DNA from: Clavulina sp. PMI_390
Lineage: Eukaryota; Basidiomycota; Agaricomycetes; Cantharellales; Hydnaceae
Direction of reading: 5' to 3'
Assembly: GCA_015039315.1 (NCBI GenBank)
Contig: WIDE01000044.1
Span: 195,880-254,427, forward strand
DNA length: 58,548 nucleotides
Each line of letters starts with the position of its first letter. The first letter of the stretch is position 1. The position numbers and the translations under genes are program-made. Below, one piece after another: positions 11,256 through 23,132 of the stretch. The notes below the pieces were generated by a model. The model worked only from the letters and a program-made list of their open reading frames with translations, ran no database searches and had not been told where the DNA came from.

Positions 11256-13347
11256 ATGCGCGGGAAGATACTACGAAAAAGAGCTGCGTGCGTCCAATGC
11301 CGACAATTGAAAATAGTGCGTATGCCGCTGATCCACCAGTTCTCACGCCCAACCAATAGAGTCCGTGTTCCTTCCTCTCTAGAGATGCGATGGGCTGAAG
11401 CCAGCCTGTTCTCGATGCCATCGCCTTGAAAAGCCTTGTGCGTACGTGGGAAGCGCAGTCGTTCCCATCAAGAATTCTTCGGCAAAACTCCTCCAAGCGC
11501 GTGTTTTGGGACTGGAGTTGACTGTCAATAAACTTGCCCTCGCCTCGTCACACGACTTGTCGGTGATATCTGGCAGGCTTCGGGTACGGACAAAGTCTCT
11601 TGGGGCAGGCCACGACAAAAAGCTTGCGAGCAGGCCGTTTATACCAACACTTCTCTGCAGTGACGATAGTGAGCTTGATGTAGTCGCGTCACGGTCAACG
11701 GGTTGCATCGATATAATCGCAGATATCCCCCACGAAGAAAATGTATACATGATCGATAGAACAGTCGCCAATCGCACCTTGGAATCGTTTCAGTGGGTGA
11801 GGGGAGAGGAAATCCCGTTCAAAATGTCGCTTTACATGTATGGATCCACCGTCTATGAGGACGATCGAATTCTGACCATAGTTTCATAGGGTTGGCTTAC
11901 TCTTACCATATCGAGCACACTTCCACTTCATTATTCCTATTCCCTACTTGCTCCATGGCCTTTCTCTGCCCTCCTCAGACCCCGCGTCGATACACCCCTG
12001 TTTGCGAAATGCTTGTCACCTCGCGGCGTGTAGTGTCATCGGAGGACGCTGGAGCTCTCTCGAGCCATATTTTGCCGCACGTACTCGGGGATTCCTTGAC
12101 AAAGCACTCATGCTCCCCACTCCTGAGCACATCATTCACTTCCTTTGGGCCAGCACGCTGCTTGCTTCATACCTCATGAGAGCGCGGCGGATTGATGAGA
12201 GCTTTGCCACGATCACTTCTGCTTGTAGTATATCCTCGGCTTTCGGCCTTCTTTCCACCTATAATGCGGAAGCTTTCCAAAAGTACCACCCTGGCCAGCC
12301 AATATTGCCCGCCCCCACGACCGCAGCTGAGGCACTTCACCGCATCTGGCTATTGCACTCGATTTTCCTCACCGACCAATCATTGAGTGCTTTGACCGGA
12401 CTTCCGCAGAGCTTTACATGCGAAGTGTGGACAAGGCCATCTCTGGAAAACGGTAAGATTGTATTTCAAGGGCTCAAGGTTCGTTCCCCTCTTATGTTTT
12501 TCGTGCTCCTGGCTAAAATGGCTGTGCGATTTTTAAAGATACCAATGGTCGCTAATGAGGAGTTGAGAAAGGTGTGGGAATCGGATGTACATCGGAACGC
12601 CTTCACGATGCACATATTCAAAAGGGCATCCACCTTAGCACTTGCGGAGTATAGTGTGTGGTTCCCCATGTTCTCCAGGGTAAAATGCTAACCCGCCCTT
12701 TTATACAACAGACAGTCCCTCAGAAAGACATCAATCAGACCTCGACTATTTGATGTGCTTTATTCGAGCCCTCAATTCTGAAATTCCTCCACTCTCCAGC
12801 ACGATATACAACTCCAACCCCGACGTCTTCTTATCGCATACAGTATTGTACGGCAGCTTACTGGTCCTACATAGCGCTCGTGCTGGAAACGAACCTCGTG
12901 AAAGGCACGAGATGCTTCGATGTGTGCGCGGGTTGGTGGAGACCTGTACTAAGGTTCGAAGCTTCCAACCTATCTGCAGAGTTCAGTCATCTTTCATACC
13001 CGTCGTAAGCTCTCCCGTAGCACAAAGAGTCTTCTTCATCAACGGCTGAAGATTTGTTAGATTCACATGATGAACGCGGTTCGAATACTCGCTCATGAAC
13101 TCCAAAAATCTGACGTGAGGGAAAACCCGAGGCTTTGCAGTGAACACTGCCATTCCATAGAGATTCTTCTTGACTTTATCGACAGCATGACTGCTTTGTT
13201 CCCAGCCTGGGGTGAGTAATCAGGTTTCCAACTAGGCTAAAAGTTGGAATGTGTAAATTACTGATGTGCATCGCGTCATTTCCAGAGGCCTCTCCAGAGG
13301 CAATCAAAGATGTACTGATTCGTGCAATAGATGCCTTGGGCCTTTGA
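11256..13347 (+). CDS. Zn(II)2Cys6 transcription factor, array unit U5 (574 aa)
   Basis: Seven exons: 11256-11315, 11383-11837, 11890-12478, 12539-12653, 12712-13004, 13061-13211, 13286-13347. Exon lengths are identical to U4. The zinc cluster is intact, with loop 1 RQLKIR. The middle homology region shows FLWASTLLASYLMRARR at the position where U4 has FLWASILLASYLMRERR. Intron 3 (60 nt) is open in frame, so retention would add 20 residues in the middle domain without a frameshift. This is the last unit of the array; the next gene, a methyltransferase, is unrelated. Predicted DNA-binding regulator of unknown targets. Confidence 0.9.
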
Positions 13348-13881
13348 AGATTTTACTTTATTTTATTTCTATAGTACTATAAGGCTTATCCACTTAGCAT
13401 CATGTCATCCTCATCCCCACTTGTTCGATTTCAGCACTAATTGTGTAATCTGGCGCGCTTGTGATTAGCACGCTGAGAAAAGCGTGCGTATCACCTTCAA
13501 GAGATTCATACACCATGTGCTTAGATAGATAGAGATTCCAGGAAGGGACTCGAAGCTACGATCGTGTAGCACTTCGATGTGGTATTATGAGCGAATCCGG
13601 CGATATTTTTGCGCGACATGTATGGTGGTGTGGTATGTGGAGGTACCCTTGGTTGAAGGGCAGTCGGACGAGTCGCTTATTTCGACGAAGCACACAAAAA
13701 CAAAACGCCCAGGTTTATATGGCAGGGATCTTATCAATACTCCGTGTTTTATCTTAGCTCAACACATTGACGAGGTGAGTAACTGGAAGGATGCGATGCA
13801 GGGTTTCCTGGCAGGGGCCGATTTCGGCCCCGATATTTTATGTGGCGTCACCTCTCGCTCCTGCTTCGTAAAACTCTCACT
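13348..13881. other. Spacer between the array and the methyltransferase gene
   Basis: This contains the 5' region of the isoaspartate methyltransferase gene. A perfect 8-bp inverted repeat (GGGGCCGA-TT-TCGGCCCC, 13814-13831) lies about 50 bp before its ATG. An open frame over 13577-14050 overlaps the next gene in another frame and is not supported. Confidence 0.5.
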
Positions 13882-15084
13882 ATGGCGTGGTCTTCACATG
13901 GCAGAGATAATACGAGCCTCGTTGCCGCCCTTCGAGAAAATGGGCTCATTGAGTCAGATCGGGTTGCTACCGTATGTCCTGTCTATAATCGTTCACCGCC
14001 CACTGAAGCCGTCGTCTGTTGATGAGCTACCATCCCGAGAGTATGCATAGGCTGACCATATGTGTCCGTATTCGATAGGCTATGATGAAGGTTGATAGAG
14101 GGAATTATGTCACCATTCCCTCTGATGCATACTTTGATTCCCCATCATCCATCGGATACGATGGTGAGCGATCCACTGGCATGCCTTATTTTGAGCCACA
14201 TGTTCAATGAATGTACCTGTTCGCCACCTCTAATGGAAAAATATCCTATACGAAGCCACAATAAGCGCACCCCATATGGTGAATAGCGCCAACAGTTCGC
14301 TCCAAGATATAGTCTCTAATCTTTCCGTGGCAAATGATCGGTAACGAATGGCGTTCAGCATGCACATGCTGCTGAGAATCTCCTACCCCTGATAAAACCC
14401 GGAGCGCGCATATTGGACGTTGGGTCTGTAAGCCTAGCTTCGCTTGTACTCTGTGAATATATGCTTACTCCAAGTCATGGCTCGAAGGGTTCTGGCTACA
14501 CCGCTGCTGTATTTTACCACCTCACCGAGAATGCCAAAATAATCGGGATCGACCATATCCCTGAGCTGGTTGAATTCTCTGTCAAAAATCTTCGAAAAGA
14601 CGGTCTCTCTCCTCAACTTGACTCTGGCGAAATTATCATGGTTGCAGCAGATGGGCGGAAGGGTAGGCAATACTATTCTGATCGCCATGGGTCAACAATT
14701 CTCATCCCTCTTCATGGGCCCCCTAACTGGCTCTGCAGGCTATCCTAATGAAGGCTAGTATGCAAGTGACACACTTTTTCTCTGTATCTGCTGACGATTG
14801 AGTCTCTATCTCAGCCCCCTTCGATGTCATCCACGTGGGAGCTGCCGCCCCGTTTCTCCCCGAGCCTCTCGTTGACCAGCTGGCGTCTCCAGGTCGCATG
14901 TTCATACCGATCGGCGACATGATGCAGGATGTGTGGCAAATCGACAAAGATGGAGATGGCAATGTGACTAAGAAAAAGCTATTCGGCGTTCGAGTGAGCT
15001 TCCTTCATTTTTACCCCTTAGTTCCTTGAATGAGTCTTTCGCATCTAGTACGTCCCCCTTACCGACGCACCAGCTCGTACTTGA
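13882..15084 (+). CDS. Protein-L-isoaspartate O-methyltransferase (218 aa)
   Basis: This is a cytosolic repair enzyme that transfers a methyl group from S-adenosylmethionine to abnormal L-isoaspartyl residues of damaged proteins. Seven exons: 13882-13971, 14079-14163, 14256-14278, 14359-14427, 14488-14662, 14815-14993, 15049-15084. The family's N-terminal MAWSS(S/H)G start is visible. [14 protein letters not shown] is assembled across the 23-nt exon 3 and exon 4. Motif I, ILDVGSGSGY, is split by an intron after [12 protein letters not shown] and [10 protein letters not shown] also match the family, and it ends VRYVPLTDA. The length is close to the usual 220-230 aa. Recognition is strong because every family block appears in order once the micro-exon is included. 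Confidence 0.92.
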
Positions 15085-15385
15085 CCAAAGCAGAGAATCC
15101 TATCGCGCTTGATTGCCAATCTGCTTACCCTTGAATGTACCTCGTAGCATCTGTAATTGTATCAACAATTTGTACACTAAAGGAATCATTCTATGCCTTG
15201 CTGTATTTGCAGACGAGTCTCTGGCCTTTTGTGGGTCCTGTCCTCCCGACAGGCCGACGATGTGACTGAGATTGGTCACAGATTCGATGACCTTCCTTTG
15301 TTACTGAACTTCTGACTCAACCACTTGTACCGATCGGAGAGCTTCTTATCCTTTCACTCTATTATTCACACCTCTTAACGCCGTC
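15085..15385. other. Short spacer, methyltransferase to acetyltransferase
   Basis: About 300 bp hold the terminator of the methyltransferase gene and the promoter of the acetyltransferase gene. No further feature is seen. Confidence 0.4.
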
Positions 15386-16219
15386 ATGTCTCCTTATGGC
15401 GCAGCGGCTGCAAAACCTCCTAGTCCAACCCGGACATCTACCACCTACTCCAACGACGTAGGCGGATGCATTTCCGTTCACCACATTACGAAATCATCCT
15501 GCCCAGATGAACTTCTCCGGCTCTTCTACGAAGAGTTTGAGAAAGAGCTCGAGATCGGGCGGACATATCCACAAGAGGGCCCGATCGGCTTTGACGGATT
15601 CCGCAATTACTTCTTTGCTGGTGATGTCTTTGTCGGTATCATCTCGCACGAGGGCCCGAGCTTGAAGGAGACTCCCGCGGACATCGAAGCCGCAAGAGCT
15701 GGGAGGGACTGGGGTGACTGCGTGGCAGGTAGCTACTATGTAGGTTCTTCTGAATGACTTCAGTTCGTGTTCTCGGCTGATGTGACATCTGAACCCGTTT
15801 CCGTCGCCTTTTCATATTTCAGGTGAAGGATAACTACCCAGGCCGGTCCTCACATGTCAGTATAGCCTCACTGCCCTCACAACCACTTCAATCACGAGCT
15901 TTCAGACATGTTTGTTGAATATTTTCTTCCGACCTTCTAGATCTGCAATGGCGGATTTGTCGTCCTCTCTAAATGGCGAGGGAAGCGGTACGGAAGCCTT
16001 CTTGGAGAATCTTATCTCCACTATGCCCCCTTATTGGGATACCGAGGCTCAGTCTTCAACCTTGTCTATATCAACAATGTCGCCTCAGTCGCAATCTGGG
16101 AGAGACTTGGCTTTAAGCGAGTTGGACAAATCCCCGGCGCTGGTAGGCTGAAGAAAGCTGATGGGAGCGGAGAGGAATATGTGGATGCTGCTGTGTATTA
16201 CAAGTCATTTGTGGAATAG
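15386..16219 (+). CDS. GNAT-family N-acetyltransferase, Mpr1-like (221 aa)
   Basis: Three exons: 15386-15739, 15823-15855 (33 nt), 15941-16219. The C-terminal half carries the acetyl-CoA-binding GNAT fold: YPGRSSHICNGGFVVL leads into the R-G-K-R-Y-G-S-L-L-G loop (the Q/RxxGxG/A type motif A), then NLVYINNVASVAIWERLGF and the terminal VDAAVYY strand. This order is typical of the fungal group that contains yeast Mpr1, which acetylates azetidine-2-carboxylate and proline-related intermediates and limits oxidative stress. The exact substrate here is inferred only. The gene converges on the KPWE-motif gene, with about 100 bp between the two stop codons. Confidence 0.8.
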
Positions 16220-16322
16220 CTCCAAAAAATCTCATTAGGTCTTGGTAGACCCCGTTAATCAAACTCTCATACCGTACGACCCGCGGGTGATGGGCTATAA
16301 CGGGATGAAATTAGAGAGATGG

Positions 16323-17153
16323 TCATGCCGTGTCCGAAAGGATGGCCTCTGCAGCAGCAGCATCACTGTCTGCTGTCTCGAGACTGGTCGACACATCCTC
16401 CGTATTTGCTACAGTCTCATCCACAATGGGCTCCCTCTCCCACGGCTTCTTCCGTTGAGGTGCCTTGGACTCGCTCGGAGCATCCTCCTATGAGGGGATG
16501 AGTAAAGACCTGGCACGTCTTTGACACGATGGTAGTGCACGAACACTCAGCTTGTCCGGAATGATCTCATTGTTGGGGATCAGATGGGTTTGTCCACTAG
16601 CAATAAGGTCTGCGATGGCAGAAAATGACATGGGGGCAGCAGCTCCATGAAGTCCAGCAGTGGGGTCTGATGCTGTATTCGCCGTTGGGCTTGGCTGGGG
16701 AGGTTCAGTTGAAGCTGATGGCGAGGCATCCTCGGAAGTAGTTGAGGGAAGAGGGAAGATATTTGTGTTGGTCTCCGATAGAGCTTGACGATAGCTCACA
16801 TACTCAGACCATTGTAGTTGTTCACCGGAGGACCTGCCAGTGGCGTGACGAGAAGGCCCGATGAGGTCACCAACACGACAGCTTGATGTATGCATATAGA
16901 TCGCACCTGCTAAAGTAGAAGGCCTTTGCCTTTCCAACAGTTTCTTCGATCTCTCCTGGTGATCTTCCTTCTAAAGGAGCAACGATGCTCTGCAACCCAG
17001 CCTTCGAGTTGTTGGCAGACATCGTAATAATATTTCGGTTAATCTCATTGCATATACCATCTTTGTCAGTGTATATACCTGGAAGATGGGGTCGGCATCG
17101 AATGGATAACGCTCAAACTGCTCGAAGAGCTCTGCCTGGGAAGATGTTGACAT
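16323..17153 (-). CDS. PEX14/Pex39-like KPWE-motif protein (207 aa)
   Basis: Four exons from the start downward: 17079-17153, 16907-17001, 16545-16833, 16323-16487. The N-terminus (YPFDADPIFQ and onward) is followed by a low-complexity Ser/Pro/Thr segment. A block SFSAIADLIASGQTHLIPNN with nearby IIPD comes next, and the last exon gives APQRKKPWE. The combination of an F-x-x-I..I-x-x-G...IP block and a basic KPWE motif is the signature of the PEX14-like KPWE domain, also present in the small peroxisomal import factors called Pex39. A role in peroxisomal matrix import is therefore plausible, but it is inferred from the motif. The acidic tail ends in A-rich residues. It lies 115 bp downstream of the CSC1-type gene on the same strand. 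Intron 1 could use other acceptors; the one chosen leaves phase 0. Confidence 0.68.
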
Positions 17154-17268
17154 CGAGGAGACCAGATTGGCGGAGCATCAACAATATTAATCACACGAAG
17201 TCACGAAATGGATACGTTGGATTATGAATAGACCCAGGACTAAAGAGAATTAACAGCATAGGGAGTAT

Positions 17269-20200
17269 CTAGGCACCAAAATTACCGCTCACAACACGTT
17301 TGCGGTCAGGATGATGCCAATAAGTGGATGTCCTCCGTCCAACTTTCTGGTCAGCCAGCGCAGACCCCGAGCCGGATGGACCAGCGGCAGGCGCTGGAGA
17401 TTCAGACCCATTGTCTTGCCCAGGGGGAGTTGGTGTTGTCCCCCCACTGTGGCCCGCATCGTCATCGGAATCAGCTTCTTCTCCTCCCGGCGAAATCCAA
17501 CCATCATCATCGGGAAGATTCATGATACCGGTCGCGAGGTCATAGCTTAGTCGACGAACACGAGGTTGGGTAGAGCCTTGAGAGGTACCACCAGCCGTGT
17601 CGCGCCATGGGTTAGAAGGTGCTGATGCGGTAGAGCCAGTATCGGATGGTGGTCGAGGCGCGTCGGGACGATCCTCGCCCCCTTCTGGTTCATCTACTAG
17701 AGCGGAGCCTTCCATCGCCGTCGGGTCTTCGGACTCACGACCCATCAATCGCCCGGCAGCCTTGCGCATAACACTATATCTTCTTCGGAGCGTCAACACC
17801 ACCGCCTCCTGGTTAGCCTGTGATGACTTGCGAGGCTTCTTTCGTTTGCCGCCATTCTGCCGCGTATTAGCCTCAGTGTCATCATCGTGATCAACAAAGT
17901 TCGCCAGCGTCTGTCCTTTCTTGAGAGGAAGCCACGGTTGCGGTAGGACGCCATTAAGAGCCGGGTGGCCATATCGCCTCTTTCCAGTACTAAACGCTGG
18001 TGTTAATTGACAAAGTAGGGGACGGTTAATACAGGGTCACGTACTTCAGCACGCCGTAGTAGAAGTTGCTCATAGGAGGTTGTGACTAAGGAAAGAATTT
18101 GGTGAGTGGGCGAGGCGTGAGGACTTCAGGACGGTGTCCTTACGTAGTCAGTTCGGATTTCCTCTGGCGCGACGTACAAAGTCTCGTCGTTCACGGCATA
18201 CCGCGTCCTGCTAAGATGACTGGAGGATGAAACAGTTGAGACCGGAGTAGGAAACCAGATGTAATCCAGGACACGTACGTATGCGAGCTGCTGACAAGTT
18301 CTCCTCCAGTGAGACGAGCCATTTCGTCTGTTCCTCCTCTCTGGACTTCATAAACAGAGTCCAGGTTCACGTATTGACTCTGGGGTGTAAACTTTCTGTC
18401 CATATACCAAGCCCACCAGATTGTGAAGATGAGCATTGGCGCCATGAGAGTCGAAAGAATGAAGGACTTCGACAGTGAGAAGACGCCGATCATGAAGACC
18501 TGGAAGATGATGACACCCCAGACCAGTCGCGCGAATGTTATAGGCCATGCCTGCCCTCGTGATTCGTAGGGCTTGTAGAATACTAATACCTTCATATGAG
18601 TGGTGATGCCTTGACCATGAGGGAATATGTAAACCCACCGAAGAGTAGCTTGTACTTGTACACAACGTAACCGATCCCGAAGTAGATAGCGCCGAAGATC
18701 AAGATCAACGGCTGGATCACACTGTACAAGAGCGTAATCACGAAGATGAGGATTGCTTGTGGGTACACCGCCCCGTAGTTGATCATGGGCGGAGCATTAA
18801 GCTCTGCAAAATCTGCGAAAGTACGGACGGTGAGACCTTAGCTCACGAGTAAGAACCTATATGGCACATACCACGCGGTGTCCTTGTGAAGAACATTCTC
18901 ATGAATATCCGAGGGACGATGGTACCCAGATTGAGCAGCTGCAAAGGCATGACACCGAATCCTGCAAGGTGAAGTTTAGAAAGGCGCAGGATGATAAGTT
19001 TGGAACAAATACCTTGAAGAACGACGTATGAGACGAAGAAGCTCTTCGCTTGACCTTGACGCAAAGCTTGGGCCAGCTTCTCCGGCACCTTGGCAGGAGA
19101 ATTCGCTAGATCGCGGACCAGCTGCCAGTACGTGCTCGCCAATAGGAAGATGAAGACCACGTTGACGAGCAGGAAGAGGAAGTACCTTGTATAACCAACA
19201 CGTCAGTTCAAACTTCGTAGCAAGCCATGATGTAATCATACTTCTTGAGCAGCGCGTATTCGATGAGACTCCTGGCCTTATGACCCTCGATATATGACAG
19301 CACTACAGGACAAATGATGTGAGCTACATGCCGCGCGATAAATAAGGTAGCTCACCTTCGAGAAGGAGAGGAAGCACGCCGTTGAAAACAATCAGCGCAG
19401 TGGAAGGTAGAGTATTTTGGACGAGTGCACGAATGCTGGGAGCTTTGTCGATGAGGTGTACTAGCCAAGGTGTTGCCTTCTTCAATTCTTCGTAACTGAG
19501 CAGAGAGGCCAGCAAGGAGACAGGAACAATCCAGAAGAAGAACAGAAGACTGTTCAATCCAAAGACGAGTGCTTGGCGGGCAAGTAGCTTGTTACGGCTC
19601 AGAGTCATTGCGGACCAAACAACGTCGCGAGGCTCCGGGGCTAGTGCTGTTGTCCCGCTATTGCTGACCACCTGAGAGGCGATTTGCTACCGTAGGAAAG
19701 GGAGAACTTCGAGGTCAGGTGTGAGTGTAGAAAGGAAATAAGCGCTGCCGCTTACTGCATGTGCCATCGTCTCAAATGTAACAAATGCCGTTGCCGTAGC
19801 TTTAAGTTTCGCGCTCCGACGTTTGCGGCGGACGGCTTCATCAGCCTCGACGAATCGAGCTTGAAGGTACTCAAGTGCATCAACTTTCTTCCCAAACCAC
19901 GTTGGACGAATGGTAGGCCGCGTCCTATGTGGGACGACAAGACGCGCGCGCTGAGACTCTTCGTCGGCCGAAGCCGTGGCCGTGGTGGACGACAGGTCAT
20001 TGCGAATGTTGACGGATGGGTCGTAGTCCGAAACCTCGCTCGGGTTCCCAACATAATTGGTCCATGCAAGCTCCAACTGGAGAAGGATGTCGGTCCGCTT
20101 CTGGATCAAACCCTCGAGGGAGCCCAGTTCGCGACACAGGCTGACACTTTCTACGCTGAGATCCATCTGCTCGAAGTGAATAGCGAGAGCATGTTCTCCC

Positions 20201-21131
20201 CGGAGATGCTCGGGGAGATCGGTGACCATGATGGTGCGGGCAGCGACGCTGTGAACGAGTTGGAGGGAGTACAGCTGGCGAGACCGGATGAATGAGAGGT
20301 AATTGACGTAGAGAAAGCGCAGTGTGAGGATGGTGAAGGCGTATGCGACGAATAAGTGGAGGGTGTGGATCGAGTTGGCATCGTTAAGCATGTCAAGCCA
20401 ATCTGGCCAGTCTGGCTTGGTCGGTGGGTCGGCAATGACACGGCGGATGAGTTTGCTGGTGATATTAGGCGAAGTCCCTCCCTCGTCATCGTCATCCCCG
20501 TCGTCATACCATTTTCCATCATTATACTACATCGACAGATTAACAAGGGCCAGGGAGATATGTGAACAGTTTACTCACCCGATAGTTAGCGGGCATAAGA
20601 ATGCACAGTGCTAGTACAGATGCAGAAGAAAATAGGTAAAACGACATCTTGAAGAAGTTGAGGAGCTGCCGATCGCATGAATTGAGCTTCACATTATGCA
20701 CTGGGAAAATGAATATTCATACCACGGCAGCATCGAGACCGACTATTTGGAGGACAGTAAACTCGGACGTCCGAATAGTGGGTAGTATCCAAGCAAAAAA
20801 CGAGGAATGAGCATGGGCCTCAATCGGGGAGAAACCTGCGGGGTGAAGAACGTGAGCGAAAAGGCATAGTATCATCATCCATAGTGTCATCTACGCACCT
20901 TTGAGTTTCGTCCGAGGGGCGAAAAGAACTGGGATCCGAGTGCGGCAGTAGGAAAACACCAAGAACGAGAATAGTCCAATTCCGCACGCCATGGTGAGCT
21001 GAGTCTGGAGCCATGGGCCGCTAAACTTCCCTGATAAGACAAATACGTTTTTAACATGCAGTATATGACGCAAGTGAGCATTGTGGACGGACTCTTGTTT
21101 GGGAGAGGCAAGTCAGTGTCGGTATCATCAT
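17269..21131 (-). CDS. CSC1/DUF221-family osmosensitive cation channel (about 1034 aa)
   Basis: This is a multi-pass membrane protein of the CSC1/OSCA/RSN1 family (calcium-permeable, mechanically or osmotically gated channels). Exons downward: 21089-21131 (uncertain), 20899-21030, 20723-20835, 20579-20665, 19756-20526, 19356-19686, 19242-19302, 19013-19185, 18872-18961, 18639-18812, 18279-18582, 18144-18207, 18045-18085, 17269-17989. The N-terminal RSN1_TM region shows FAWILPTIRTSEFTVLQIVG. A long cytosolic loop (exon 19756-20526) carries TIMVTDLPEHLRG and ATAFVTFETMAHA. Then come the DUF221 helices, including RRYGHPALNGVLPQPWLP. The C-terminal about 180 aa are acidic and disordered. Start choice is weak: the first exon uses a GTCCAC donor, and other 5' ends are possible. 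The gene is divergent from the mitochondrial release factor gene. Confidence 0.85.
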
Positions 21132-21381
21132 TCAGGAGCATGAGGCTCAACAGCACGTTCCTGGCTGCGTCCATGGCCGCGAAGCACGTGTCTTTTGCTT
21201 TGGAGTATGGCAAAACGCCTACCAATGGCGATCTAGGACTTGAACGGCCAGGGGTGCTCAATGAGATGGGGGCGAGCGTCACTGCGGGCAAACTGAATTG
21301 CCGTGACGGCACAACACAAGGAAGGTGTTACAGGTCACGCGTCACATTATCCAAACCCAAAGTGGTGCACTAACCGAACCC

Positions 21382-23059
21382 ATGATTCTTCGGCCACTGA
21401 CGAGAACATTGCGAAATGGCCGATACTACGTACCACCTCCTCGTGTTTTTGGGAGAGCTACATGGCCTCGCTACTCCACAGCTACTGCGTTGAAAGGCAA
21501 GGCAAAAGCCACCGAGCACCACACTCCAGCCATTGTCGAGGAGCTCGAGAAAGAAGGCGCGCGAATCCTGCGCGTTGTAAGGAGTAAAATTGCAGAAAGA
21601 GCACGTTTACTCGAAGAAATGGTATGTGCCATGTTGTATATCCTTCTGGAACCCCCTCGTTCACCTCTCCCCTCCAAGGAAACGGACATGGCGAATTCAT
21701 CTGCCGCGCATATCCAGAGAGCCAAAACCCTAAAGGAACTCGAGCCGCTGGCTCAATCATGGGAACAATGGACAAAATGCCTAGAGGTACGCCTTGGTCC
21801 TCCCTGTAAACCGTGCATGAAATGGGTGTCATAAACCAATATTTTTCCTCAATAGGACTTGGGTGAGACTACAACACTTCTCCAAGACTCTGATCCAGAG
21901 ATTCGCGACATGGCCTCTGAAGAACATGCCTCCCTTTCGCAAACCCTCCGAGACCACTTTGCTACTTTTCCCTCACTCCTTCTCCCCGAATCACAAACAT
22001 CCCAATTCTCTGCATTGGTAGAGATGAAGGCAGGAGCTGGAGGCGACGAGAGCACCATATTCCTCTCCGAAATGATGCGAATGTACACCCGAATGGCTCA
22101 GAACAGCTCATTCACTGTCGAAATCGTTAGTTTCTCTCCTACCGATCCTGCCGCAGGTTCTAGCGGAGGGGGCAAGGAGGCGATTCTTGAGATCAAGGGC
22201 CCTGGAGCCTATGACAAGTTCCGCTTCGAAAGCGGTGTCCATCGTGTTCAACGGGTGCCCGCCACCGAGACCAAAGGCCGTTTACATACCAGCACTATCG
22301 CTGTCGTGGTAAGTGAGCTTGATGCGCCATGCATTGCTTGCTCTGACTCCACTTTGCTAGGTACTACCGACTTCAGACGAGAAGGCTGCTGATGATCTCG
22401 ATGTTGTTGACCCTAAGGACGTAAGAACCGACGTCATGCGTGCCCAAGGCGCCGGAGGACAGGTGCGACCCCCGCTCTCGATCAGTTGTCACAAGATTGG
22501 CTGACAACTTGCATTCTTCTCGTAGCACGTGAATCGGACAGAGTCGGCCGTTCGCTTGACCCATGAGCCAACAGGAATTACTGTCACAATGCAAGACTCG
22601 AGAAGTCAGCATGCGGTACGTCCTGCTCATTCTCTCCGCGAGGACTATCTGTTTAGGGTCAAGACTTAACGACTGTTCATGAAACATAGAACCGCGCAAA
22701 GGCCTGGCAGATCTTACGAGCACGCCTACTCGATCGAAAGATGCTCGAGGAACAAAAAGCACAGCGCGACACGCGTCGCAATCTTGTCAAGAGTGCCGAC
22801 CGAAGCGAGAAGATCAGGACGTATAACTTCCCTCAGGTTCGCACATCACGGTCATGACTCGTCGGATCACCTTTTTCATTATCGCTTCCTTCTTCGTGCT
22901 TAGGACCGACTTACGGACCATCGTATCAACTACTCTGTGAATAACCTCGATGGAGTTATGGAAGGCGGCGACGACAGCGGTTTGGAAGAGATCATATCCG
23001 AACTGCAGCAGAACCACAGCATGGCTCAGATAGAGGAGATGTTGGATAAAGCTAGTTAA
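21382..23059 (+). CDS. MRF1: Mitochondrial class I peptide chain release factor (431 aa)
   Basis: The protein terminates translation at UAA/UAG on mitochondrial ribosomes. Seven exons: 21382-21621, 21679-21786, 21856-22308, 22361-22462, 22526-22615, 22690-22836, 22904-23059. The Arg-rich N-terminus ([14 protein letters not shown]) looks like a mitochondrial presequence. Also visible are [11 protein letters not shown], the codon-recognition PxT motif as PAT (residues about 251-253) within [20 protein letters not shown], and the catalytic GGQ (residues about 299-301) split from [10 protein letters not shown] by an intron. The C-terminus [16 protein letters not shown] matches RF1. Length fits the family. 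It diverges from the CSC1-type gene across about 250 bp, and its stop lies about 75 bp from that of the convergent F-box gene. Confidence 0.95.
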
Positions 23060-23132
23060 TATGCTTATTACCATTCGTTTTTTTTTTTATCAACCATGCC
23101 GCCCTCACGGCCTCCAGTGTCTAGAGGTGAGA

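Noticed and set aside
13577..14050. 157-codon open frame before the methyltransferase gene
   Set aside because: It overlaps the first methyltransferase exon in another frame and shows no family features.
16971..17153. Unspliced 60-codon frame at the start of the KPWE gene
   Set aside because: It reads through intron 1; the spliced model gives a coherent protein.
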